Assembly (NCBI GenBank): GCA_947303535.1
Contig: CAMYYQ010000043.1
Span: 1-7,448 of the forward strand
Source: an uncultured Ruminococcus sp.
Lineage (GTDB): Bacteria > Bacillota_A > Clostridia > Oscillospirales > Ruminococcaceae
Length of the DNA: 7,448 bases
Direction of reading: 5' to 3'
Shown: piece after piece, positions 1 to 4,666 of the stretch
Layout of the letters: every line of letters begins with the position of its first letter
How positions within the stretch are numbered: the stretch's first letter is position 1
The notes under the pieces: generated by a model
Databases searched by the model: none
Told to the model about the DNA's origin: nothing
What the model saw: only the letters and a program-made list of their open reading frames with translations
Made by a program: the position numbers and the translations under genes

Positions 1-800
1 ACGAACGGACCGTACCACTCAGGGCTCTGAGGGATAGCGGCAAGTACGGCAGCTTCGGGAACTGTAAGCTCCTCAACGCTCTTTCCGAAATAACGTGTAG
101 CAGCAAGCTGTATACCGTTGATAGGACCGCCGAATCCGATATAGTTGAGGTACTCTTCAAGGATCTCGTCCTTTGAGTAGGTCTTTTCAAGCTGCATCGC
201 AGAGAAGATCTCACGTATCTTACGCTGCGGAGAGCGCTCGTCATCACCTGTCAGGTTCTTGATGAGCTGCTGAGTGATAGTCGAACCACCCTGCTCGGTA
301 TCGTAGAAGTGGAGGAACAGGTTGAGGAAAGCGGAGAAAGTACGCTTATAGTCAACACCGTCGTGTACGTAGAAACGCTCATCCTCAGTATAAACGAAGG
401 CATTTCTTACGTGCTGTGGGATTCTGTCGATAGAAACGGGGATACGCTGGAAGTCGCTCTTTATTCTGTGTATTACAGCGAGCTCCTTTTCGCCGTTCTC
501 ATTTGTTTCGTTTCCGTAGAAGTAGGTATCGCTTCCTGATTCGAGCTGCTGCAAAGTAACGTTTGTGGACTCGTCCATGAAGTTGAGGACGTAAGCCGCC
601 ATAGCTGTACTAACGATAGTACCCGTTATGATGATGACAAGCAGCAGAGACAGCAAAGTGGTAGCGATGACAGTCATCAGTTTCTTAAAGATAATAAAGG
701 CTTTGCTGTGTTTTTTCTTTTTCTTTTTTGGTGGTGTTGGCGGAGCTTCTCTCATGTTGCCATCAAACTGAGGAGAAGGCTCGAAGTTTTTATTTTTCAT
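1..800 (-). CDS. Class A penicillin-binding protein (PBP1A-like), N-terminal part; 3' end outside window
   Basis: Bifunctional peptidoglycan synthase of the PBP1 family: the glycosyltransferase (GT51) domain polymerises lipid II outside the membrane, and a transpeptidase domain would follow beyond the window. I translated the minus strand from ATG 800-798 and it stays open for 266 full codons to the window edge. Residues 1-32 are a cytosolic Pro/Lys-rich tail with a run of lysines at 25-30. Residues about 34-70 form one membrane anchor. GT51 motifs follow in the usual order: EDERFYVHDG at 139-148 (E139 the expected catalytic Glu), GGSTITQQ at 171-178, RKIRE at 193-197 with KTYSKDEILEEYLN, then the GFGGPINGIQLAA region at 222-234. 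An in-frame TAA lies 21 nt upstream (plus 819-821) with no other start codon between, so ATG 800 is the start. The only good SD sequence is 33 nt away, which is odd. The family call is firm; the exact paralogue (ponA or pbp1A) is not decided. Confidence 0.93.
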   Translation of the reverse strand, partial: MKNKNFEPSPQFDGNMREAPPTPPKKKKKKHSKAFIIFKKLMTVIATTLLSLLLVIIITGTIVSTAMAAYVLNFMDESTNVTLQQLESGSDTYFYGNETNENGEKELAVIHRIKSDFQRIPVSIDRIPQHVRNAFVYTEDERFYVHDGVDYKRTFSAFLNLFLHFYDTEQGGSTITQQLIKNLTGDDERSPQRKIREIFSAMQLEKTYSKDEILEEYLNYIGFGGPINGIQLAATRYFGKSVEELTVPEAAVLAAIPQSPEWYGPF

Positions 801-886
801 TTTGTCAGAATGACCGTCTTAAAGCGGCGGCAGCTCCTTTCAAAGATTTTATATTATTTATTTTTGTACATTTATATACATTTTAT

Positions 887-915
887 ATTATAGCACGTTT
901 GAGATGAAATGTTAT
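887..915 (-). promoter_or_regulatory. Sigma-A promoter of the PBP gene (extended -10)
   Basis: On the minus strand TATAAT (plus 892-887) is preceded by TGC, giving an extended -10. Seventeen bases upstream is ATAACA (plus 915-910), 4 of 6 to TTGACA. The predicted start near 880 leaves a leader of about 80 nt before the PBP ATG. It diverges from the promoter candidate of the 1021 gene. Confidence 0.6.
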
Positions 916-941
916 TAGGTTTCCGAAAATTCAGCATTTTG

Positions 942-947
942 TATAAT
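942..947 (+). promoter_or_regulatory. Candidate -10 box for the 1021-1359 gene
   Basis: A perfect TATAAT lies 73 nt upstream of the gene start. No convincing -35 is seen at 16-18 bp spacing (GTTTCC at 17 bp), so the promoter would be weak or activator-dependent. The rest of 801-1020 is AT-rich and holds no gene that I can see. Confidence 0.35.
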
Positions 948-1020
948 ATCGAAAAAACGGGCGATAATATTTAATGCTTAATGCAACACCGCACATGATA
1001 AACGTAAAGGGAGTAAAAAT

Positions 1021-1359
1021 ATGACATACAGGAACGCGAAAAAAATATATTTTACTATGGTCACTGCCATAACTGTTTCAGCCTTTATGGTGATATGCAC
1101 ACTCGGACAGGCTGTCCGCAAAAAGAAAGTTGAGACCCGTCTTGCGGCAGCAGCTATAGAACAGGATACTCCAGAATATACAGTCCGCGAATACGGCGGA
1201 CGGGCAGTAGTGTTCCGATGCGGCAGTGACGAGCCGTACATTTTCATAGATGTGGATATGTCGCTGCTTTCGGACATGGACAGGCAGCAGCTCAGCAAAG
1301 GCATAAGCTTTGATACCGAACATGAGCTGCGGCAGTTCATCGAGGATATCTCCTCATGA
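1021..1359 (+). CDS. Small membrane-anchored protein with BofC C-terminal-like domain
   Basis: A 112-residue protein. Residues about 8-30 are one hydrophobic segment after a basic N-terminus (YRNAKK), so it is a signal anchor with the rest outside the membrane. A basic stretch (RKKK, 33-36) and an Ala-rich link lead to a compact C-terminal part at about 52-112: YTVREYGG, VVFRCG, a DVDM strand, then LSDMDRQQLSKGI and a final helix ELRQFIEDISS. This order (Y-vkEy-G-iavf, then LP-x-x-D-x-x-L-x-x-GI, then eL-x-x-lIEDy) resembles the BofC_C-type domain of many short clostridial membrane proteins. In Bacillus, BofC restrains the SpoIVB protease, but that role cannot be carried over here. AAAGGGAG sits about 8 nt before ATG. 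Its last two codons overlap the end of the convergent flavin reductase gene. The gene is real; the domain name is from memory of the pattern. Confidence 0.75.
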   Translation: MTYRNAKKIYFTMVTAITVSAFMVICTLGQAVRKKKVETRLAAAAIEQDTPEYTVREYGGRAVVFRCGSDEPYIFIDVDMSLLSDMDRQQLSKGISFDTEHELRQFIEDISS

Positions 1360-1944
1360 CTTCTTAGGCGGCTTGCGGTGCTTTTTCTTTTTTCTGACGG
1401 AGAAGCCGAAATCGCCAAGCTTTCTGCCGATAGCGAAATACTCGCCGTGAGCAAAAGCCATGAGACCGCACTGCTGCAAATTAAGCTTGCCCTTGCTGTC
1501 TATGTATTTTTCGTCAGCGTCGATGCCGACTATCTCTGCAAGGAACATGGTATGGGAGCCAAGAAGCTTTGATTCCGTAACTTTACATTCAAGGCTGAGA
1601 GGACATTCCTCGATAAGGGGAGCATTGACCTTCTGAGCGGGTAATGTGTGAAAGCCGCAGGCAGCAAGCTTATCCATATCCTTGCCGCTTTTGACTCCGC
1701 AGAAGTCGGTTTCGCGGCACATAGCCGAGGTAGTGAGATTTATGACGAATTCACCCGACTCCTTGATGATGTTGTGGGAGTAGCGTTCGGGACGCACGGA
1801 AATATAGGTCATAGGCGGTCTTGTACATACTATGCCCGTCCAGCCTATTGTGAGGACATTAGGTTTTTCCATAGTGCCGCAGGTAACGAGGGCGGCAGGC
1901 ACGGGAGCAAGCAGAGTACTGCCTTTCCAGAATTGTTTAGCCAT
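1354..1944 (-). CDS. Flavin reductase-like (flavoredoxin-type) FMN-binding protein
   Basis: A 196-residue protein of the flavin reductase-like split-barrel family, which binds FMN and moves electrons between flavin, NAD(P)H or iron-sulphur partners. Visible family features are the start FWKGSTLLAPVPAALVTC (residues 5-22), the VLTIGWTGIVCTRPPMTYISVRPERYS stretch (30-56), FVINLTT (67-72), a FCGVKSGKDMDK segment (81-92) and the late LGSHTMFLAEIVG strand (128-140). The C-terminal tail (from about 183) is a basic run rich in Lys, Arg and Pro, which is unusual for the family. The SD AAAGGAG is 5-6 nt before ATG and lies inside the upstream EFR1-type gene, whose stop overlaps this start by 8 nt (ATGGCTAA), so translation is probably coupled. 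The pair likely forms one redox unit; the true substrate is unknown. Confidence 0.88.
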   Translation of the reverse strand: MAKQFWKGSTLLAPVPAALVTCGTMEKPNVLTIGWTGIVCTRPPMTYISVRPERYSHNIIKESGEFVINLTTSAMCRETDFCGVKSGKDMDKLAACGFHTLPAQKVNAPLIEECPLSLECKVTESKLLGSHTMFLAEIVGIDADEKYIDSKGKLNLQQCGLMAFAHGEYFAIGRKLGDFGFSVRKKKKHRKPPKKS

Positions 1945-2758
1945 GTTTTCTCCTTTGGTGATCCTTGTTTTTTACAGCTGATGATGTTTTTTCATTCAGC
2001 ATATACTTGTAGTCATTGAAGTTGTATTTGCCCTTTTCACGGGTGACTGTTCCGTAAAATACTGCATCTTTCGGACAGTTGCCGATACACGCCATACAGT
2101 GTGTGCAGTTGTCACCCCAGACGGGCTTTTTGTCTTTTATGATGATATTGTTCAGCGGACAGACTCTCGCACATTTTCCGCAGCCGATACAGCTGTCGGT
2201 GGTGAAAAAATCCTTTGCTTTCATCTTGTATTTTGACCATACGGGATTGAAAGGGATAGTGATTATCTTTTCAAACATGAAGATATACCGCGATTGCAGC
2301 TTTTCACCATTTTTTATCTTATCCGCTATCTCGTTGACTTTTTCGCAGGCGTTTACAAGACGCTCCTTTATCTCGTCCTTTGTCTGCACGGGATAATGGC
2401 TGATGAAGTAGTTTCGCGGCATGACGATCTCGTTATAGCCCTTGAAGCACAGCTTCTTGTGCCTTGCGATCTTCTTTGCAAGATAGCCCGATATACCGCC
2501 GTAGCCTGCACTGTTGACTATGAAATATACGTCCTTGCAGCCTTTCAGCGGCACTTTTCTGATATAATCGCTGAAAAAGCGCGGCATTTCGCATACGTAA
2601 ACGGGAGCACATATAACGAAGGGCTTATCCGAGCGTATCTCGGAGTAGTCCTTATTTTTTATCCTTTCAAGGAGATTAAGGCACTGATCGCCTGTTTTTT
2701 CAGCGATCTCTTTAGCCAGGAACTCCGTATTTCCCGTAGCCGAGAAATATAATATCAT
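1937..2758 (-). CDS. EFR1-type flavodoxin/ferredoxin fusion protein (2x[4Fe-4S])
   Basis: A 273-residue soluble electron carrier of the EFR1 family common in Clostridia. The N-terminal flavodoxin-like half begins MILYFSATGNT, whose SATGNT (6-11) is the FMN phosphate-binding loop; APVYV (51-55) and NSAGYGG (82-88) are further flavin-site loops. The C-terminal half is a bacterial ferredoxin domain with two CxxCxxCxxxCP motifs: Cys 190, 193, 196, 200 and Cys 218, 221, 224, 228. All eight ligands are present, so two [4Fe-4S] clusters are expected. AGGAGG lies 6 nt before ATG, an ideal SD. It is the first gene of a two-gene operon with the flavin reductase, from the promoter at 2788-2816. The likely role is one-electron transfer between FMN and clusters; the physiological partner is not visible here. 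Confidence 0.93.
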   Translation of the reverse strand: MILYFSATGNTEFLAKEIAEKTGDQCLNLLERIKNKDYSEIRSDKPFVICAPVYVCEMPRFFSDYIRKVPLKGCKDVYFIVNSAGYGGISGYLAKKIARHKKLCFKGYNEIVMPRNYFISHYPVQTKDEIKERLVNACEKVNEIADKIKNGEKLQSRYIFMFEKIITIPFNPVWSKYKMKAKDFFTTDSCIGCGKCARVCPLNNIIIKDKKPVWGDNCTHCMACIGNCPKDAVFYGTVTREKGKYNFNDYKYMLNEKTSSAVKNKDHQRRKHG

Positions 2759-2787
2759 ATTATTCCTCCTAAAACAGTTGCTAATCC

Positions 2788-2816
2788 ATTATATCATTAA
2801 AATCCGCGGCTTGCAA
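2788..2816 (-). promoter_or_regulatory. Sigma-A promoter of the EFR1/flavin reductase operon
   Basis: On the minus strand TTGCAA (2816-2811) and TATAAT (2793-2788) are separated by exactly 17 bp, and the -10 is extended (TGA before TATAAT). The start would fall near 2781, leaving a leader of about 22 nt that contains the AGGAGG ribosome site. It diverges from the spoIIA promoter. Confidence 0.75.
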
Positions 2817-2860
2817 CTCATTTTCTGCTCTTTCCATAAAAACACTTGCAGGGTATGAGT

Positions 2861-2867
2861 TTCGACA
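2861..2867 (-). promoter_or_regulatory. Spo0A box (0A box) upstream of spoIIAA
   Basis: Read on the minus strand this is TGTCGAA, a 7/7 match to the Spo0A~P recognition core. Its plus-strand form TTCGACA contains TCGACA (2862-2867), 5 of 6 to a -35 hexamer. It ends 21 bp upstream of the spoIIA -10 box. In Bacillus, spoIIA and spoIIG are both direct Spo0A targets. Confidence 0.7.
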
Positions 2868-2894
2868 AAAAACTCAGTGCTGCGGTGGTATAAT
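2862..2894 (+). promoter_or_regulatory. spoIIA promoter with Spo0A-overlapped -35 and long spacer
   Basis: TATAAT at 2889-2894 is preceded by TGG, an extended -10. At the normal 17 bp the -35 hexamer is CAAAAA, which is poor. The -35-like TCGACA at 2862-2867 is 21 bp away and lies within the 0A box. This resembles the B. subtilis spoIIG promoter, a sigma-A promoter with an over-long spacer that needs Spo0A. The start would be near 2901, about 39 nt before the TTG start codon. Confidence 0.65.
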
Positions 2895-2926
2895 GGGGCA
2901 AGAAAAGGCTGCAAAGGGCAGCGAAA

Positions 2927-2932
2927 AGGAGG
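2927..2932 (+). promoter_or_regulatory. Strong SD site that fixes the TTG start of spoIIAA
   Basis: AAAAGGAGG ends 7 nt before TTG at 2940-2942. No ATG or GTG is suitably placed, and the protein from TTG (MKIDIKSENG) begins just where SpoIIAA homologues begin. An ATG at 2877 in the same frame would add 21 non-homologous residues and lies upstream of the -10 box, so it is rejected as the start. Confidence 0.85.
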
Positions 2933-2939
2933 TACAGCA

Positions 2940-3245
2940 TTGAAAATAGATATAAAAAGCGAGAATGGAGCGGCAATTGCCACCCTCAGTGGTGAAATTG
3001 ACCACCACAACGCAAAGGAGCTCCGTGCGGAGCTTGACCGTTTCATAGTCAGTGCACAGCCGCGGCAGCTTGCCATAGACTTCGGCGGCATAACATTTAT
3101 GGACAGCTCGGGCATAGGACTTATAATGGGCAGGAGCAAGCTGATGAAGGAGTGCGGCGGCGCACTTGAGGTACGCAATCCACAGCCATACATAAGGCGT
3201 GTACTGAAGCTTTCGGGCATAGAGAGGATAGTAAAAATACGATAA
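2940..3245 (+). CDS. spoIIAA: Anti-sigma factor antagonist SpoIIAA
   Basis: A 101-residue STAS-domain protein. In its dephosphorylated form it binds SpoIIAB and releases sigma-F; SpoIIAB inactivates it by phosphorylating a serine. Family marks are the GEIDHHNAKELR segment (18-29), equal to GELDHHTAETL of Bacillus SpoIIAA, and MDSSGIGLIMGR at 54-65, in which S56 corresponds to the phosphorylated Ser58 of B. subtilis. The C-terminal helices (RVLKLSGIERIV) also fit. Translation starts at TTG, so initiation may be less efficient than for its partners. The spoIIAB SD overlaps its stop codon and only 12 nt separate the two genes. RsbV-type antagonists share the STAS fold, but the neighbours and the wording of the motifs favour SpoIIAA. 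Confidence 0.93.
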   Translation: MKIDIKSENGAAIATLSGEIDHHNAKELRAELDRFIVSAQPRQLAIDFGGITFMDSSGIGLIMGRSKLMKECGGALEVRNPQPYIRRVLKLSGIERIVKIR

Positions 3246-3257
3246 AGGAGAAGAAAA

Positions 3258-3695
3258 ATGGAAATACTCAACGAGATAAAATTCACCATGCCGTCACTGT
3301 CAGTAAACGAGGGCGCAGCAAGGGCGGTGGTGTCATCATTTCTGATACAGGCAGACCCCACTGTGGAGGAGCTTTCCGACATACGTACAGCCGTGTCGGA
3401 AGCGGTCACTAATGCGGTAGTCCACGGCTACAGGAACAAAAAGGGAAATATCGAGCTTACGGTGCGGCTGCTGCCCGAAAGGGTCATATACATAAGAGTC
3501 AAGGACAAGGGCCGCGGCATAGAAGATGTGGAGCAGGCAATGGAGCCGCTTTTCACCACAGCTCCCGAGGAAGAGCGTTCGGGACTTGGTTTTTCAGTGA
3601 TGCAGTCTTTCATGGACAGGCTAAAGGTGAAGAGCACTCCCGATAAGGGAACTACCGTCACCATGAGAAAGAGGCTTTCCGCACATGGAGACTGA
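3258..3695 (+). CDS. spoIIAB: Anti-sigma-F factor and serine kinase SpoIIAB
   Basis: A 145-residue GHKL-fold protein that holds sigma-F inactive as a dimer with ATP and phosphorylates SpoIIAA. The sequence follows B. subtilis SpoIIAB along its whole length: NEGAARAVVSSF (17-28, R22 matching Arg20, which contacts sigma-F), the N-box SEAVTNAVVHGY (47-58, with E48 and N52 matching the catalytic Glu46 and Mg-binding Asn50), the ATP-lid G1 box DKGRGI (83-88), PLFTTAPEEERSGLGF (97-112) and the GTTVT strand (131-135). AAAGGAG lies 7 nt before ATG and overlaps the spoIIAA stop. Its 3' end overlaps sigF by 11 nt in a +1 frame. All catalytic residues are intact, so the switch should work. Confidence 0.95.
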   Translation: MEILNEIKFTMPSLSVNEGAARAVVSSFLIQADPTVEELSDIRTAVSEAVTNAVVHGYRNKKGNIELTVRLLPERVIYIRVKDKGRGIEDVEQAMEPLFTTAPEEERSGLGFSVMQSFMDRLKVKSTPDKGTTVTMRKRLSAHGD

Positions 3696-4344
3696 GACAA
3701 AGAAGCCACTTGCAGAAGAAAATCTGGGACTTGTTCACCTCTGCGCAAACCGTTTCCGCGGACGTGGCATAGAGTACGATGACCTGTATTCCGCAGGCTG
3801 TATCGGACTTCTCAAAGCTGTAAAAGCGTTTGACAGCGGACGGGGAGTGAAGTTCTCCACCTATGCCGTACCTGTGATACTCGGCGAGATAAAGCGGCTT
3901 TTCCGTGACGGCGGAGCTATCCGCGTCAGCCGCGGCTTAAAGGAGCTTTCACTGCGTTTGCAGCGGCTTTGTGAGGAGTTCAGACAGCGTGAGATGCGAG
4001 AGCCGACCATAACAGAGCTTGCAAAGCTTTCGGGGGAAAAAGAAAGCGATGTATCCGAGGCGCTGTGCGTGAGCCAGCCCCTTATTTCCCTTACAGCAGG
4101 TGACGATGACGAGGGGCAGACGGATATCCCTACGGAGTCACCCGACGAGAGCATAACCGACCTGCTTGCGCTTCGGCAGATAATGGACAGGCTCGAACCA
4201 AATGACCGCGCACTTCTTGAGCTGAGATACTTCAAAGGGCTTACCCAGTCAAAGACCGCAAAGGCACTTGGTATGACACAGGTGCAGGTGTCAAGGCGCG
4301 AAAAAAAGCTCATTGCGCTGATGAGGGAGGAGCTTCTGAGCTGA
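3685..4344 (+). CDS. sigF: RNA polymerase sigma factor SigF (sigma-F, SpoIIAC)
   Basis: A 219-residue sigma-70 family factor of the B/F/G group. Region 2 is clear: ENLGLVHLCANRF (12-24), YDDLYSAGCIGLLKAVKAFD (31-50), then FSTYAVPVILGEIKRLFRD (57-75) and the VSRGLKEL signature (81-88) typical of SigF/SigG. Region 3 is about 90-135, and region 4 has the helix-turn-helix LTQSKTAKALGMTQVQVSRREKKL (186-209), whose TQVQVSR is the group hallmark. In sporulating Firmicutes sigma-F turns on early forespore genes after the polar septum forms. The start ATG lies inside spoIIAB (11-nt overlap) with only a modest AAGAGG 10 nt upstream, which suggests coupled translation from spoIIAB. No spoVA or other forespore gene follows; a gene-free stretch does. 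Confidence 0.93.
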   Translation: METETKKPLAEENLGLVHLCANRFRGRGIEYDDLYSAGCIGLLKAVKAFDSGRGVKFSTYAVPVILGEIKRLFRDGGAIRVSRGLKELSLRLQRLCEEFRQREMREPTITELAKLSGEKESDVSEALCVSQPLISLTAGDDDEGQTDIPTESPDESITDLLALRQIMDRLEPNDRALLELRYFKGLTQSKTAKALGMTQVQVSRREKKLIALMREELLS

Positions 4345-4357
4345 TGCTCCGAGTTTT
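4329..4357 (+). terminator. Possible weak terminator at the end of sigF
   Basis: GGAGC (4329-4333) can pair with GCTCC (4346-4350) across the stop codon, followed by GAGTTTT. The stem is only 5 bp with a 12-nt loop, so this is weak. The large palindrome at 4397-4515 is an alternative end for the operon transcript. Confidence 0.25.
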
Positions 4358-4396
4358 ATACTGTATGTTCAGGCGAACAGGATCCCTGTACAATAG

Positions 4397-4515
4397 AGCC
4401 ATTAGCCGTTAGTCATTAGGCATTAGCCGAATGAGTTCGCTTACGCTCACATTATTTAAATAATTCGCCGAAGGCGACACATTGGCTAATAGCTAAAGCC
4501 TAAAGGCTAAAGGCT
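4397..4515. repeat. 119-bp imperfect palindromic intergenic element made of 7-nt units
   Basis: The two halves are near reverse complements about a perfect 14-bp palindrome ATTATTTAAATAAT (4451-4464). The left arm runs AGCC then ATTAGCC, GTTAGTC, ATTAGGC, ATTAGCC (7-nt period); the right arm mirrors it as GGCTAAT, AGCTAAA, GCCTAAA, GGCTAAA, GGCT. Inside the right half is a perfect small hairpin TCGCC-GAA-GGCGA (4465-4477), and the left half has a looser GAGTTCGC / GCTC counterpart. No open reading frame crosses it. It looks like a dispersed palindromic repeat or a decayed MITE rather than a gene, and it could fold into a long RNA stem at the 3' end of the sigF transcript. Target-site duplications are not evident. 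Confidence 0.75.
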
Positions 4516-4534
4516 GAGTTTAATGATAAGTGAG

Positions 4535-4554
4535 AATAAAGATGATACTTTATT
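4535..4554. other. Inverted repeat upstream of the cellulase promoter
   Basis: AATAAAG (4535-4541) and CTTTATT (4548-4554) are perfect 7-bp arms around ATGATA. The centre is about 40 bp upstream of the cellulase -35. It could be an operator or a small hairpin; AT-rich arms make chance a real possibility. Confidence 0.35.
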
Positions 4555-4581
4555 AATTCAATCATTATTATGCAAAATATC

Positions 4582-4627
4582 GTTGACAATTCGGGCAAAA
4601 TGGGTTATAATGATGTTGACAATTTCG
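4582..4627 (+). repeat. Direct repeat GTTGACAATT(T)CG framing the cellulase promoter
   Basis: GTTGACAATTCG (4582-4593) recurs as GTTGACAATTTCG (4615-4627). The copies start 33 bp apart, about three helical turns. The first contains the -35 box and the second straddles the predicted start site. The second TTGACA has no -10 at workable spacing, so it is unlikely to be a second promoter; an operator pair is a fair reading. Confidence 0.55.
4583..4611 (+). promoter_or_regulatory. Exact-consensus sigma-A promoter of the GH5 cellulase
   Basis: TTGACA (4583-4588), 17 bp, TATAAT (4606-4611): all 12 positions match with ideal spacing. The start would be near 4618, giving a leader of about 49 nt with the SD-like GAGAGGGG ending 7 nt before ATG. 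Such a strong core promoter suggests that control, if any, is by repression or a distal element. Confidence 0.9.
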
Positions 4628-4666
4628 TAAAATTGCTGAAAAATCTATATTGAGAGGGGTCTTAAT

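Noticed and set aside
978..1454. 158-codon open frame on the minus strand across the BofC_C-like gene
   Set aside because: Low-complexity Ser/Ala/Cys-rich product antisense to a gene with a good SD, and it also runs into the flavin reductase gene; a shadow frame.
2848..2856. GCAGGGTAT as a sigma-H -35 for spoIIA
   Set aside because: 8 of 9 to the sigma-H -35 pattern, but no GAAT-type -10 lies at 11-13 bp downstream.
2789..3409. 206-codon minus-strand open frame over spoIIAA and spoIIAB
   Set aside because: Antisense to two clearly conserved genes, Ser-rich, no family features.
4367..4389. Adjacent small palindromes GTTC-AGGC-GAAC and ACAGG-ATC-CCTGT after sigF
   Set aside because: Arms of 4-5 bp overlap each other and are short enough to be chance; no T-tract follows, so not a terminator.
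4616..4621. Second TTGACA as an alternative -35 of the cellulase
   Set aside because: The nearest -10-like sequence (TATATT, 4646-4651) is 24 bp away, too far for a sigma-A promoter.
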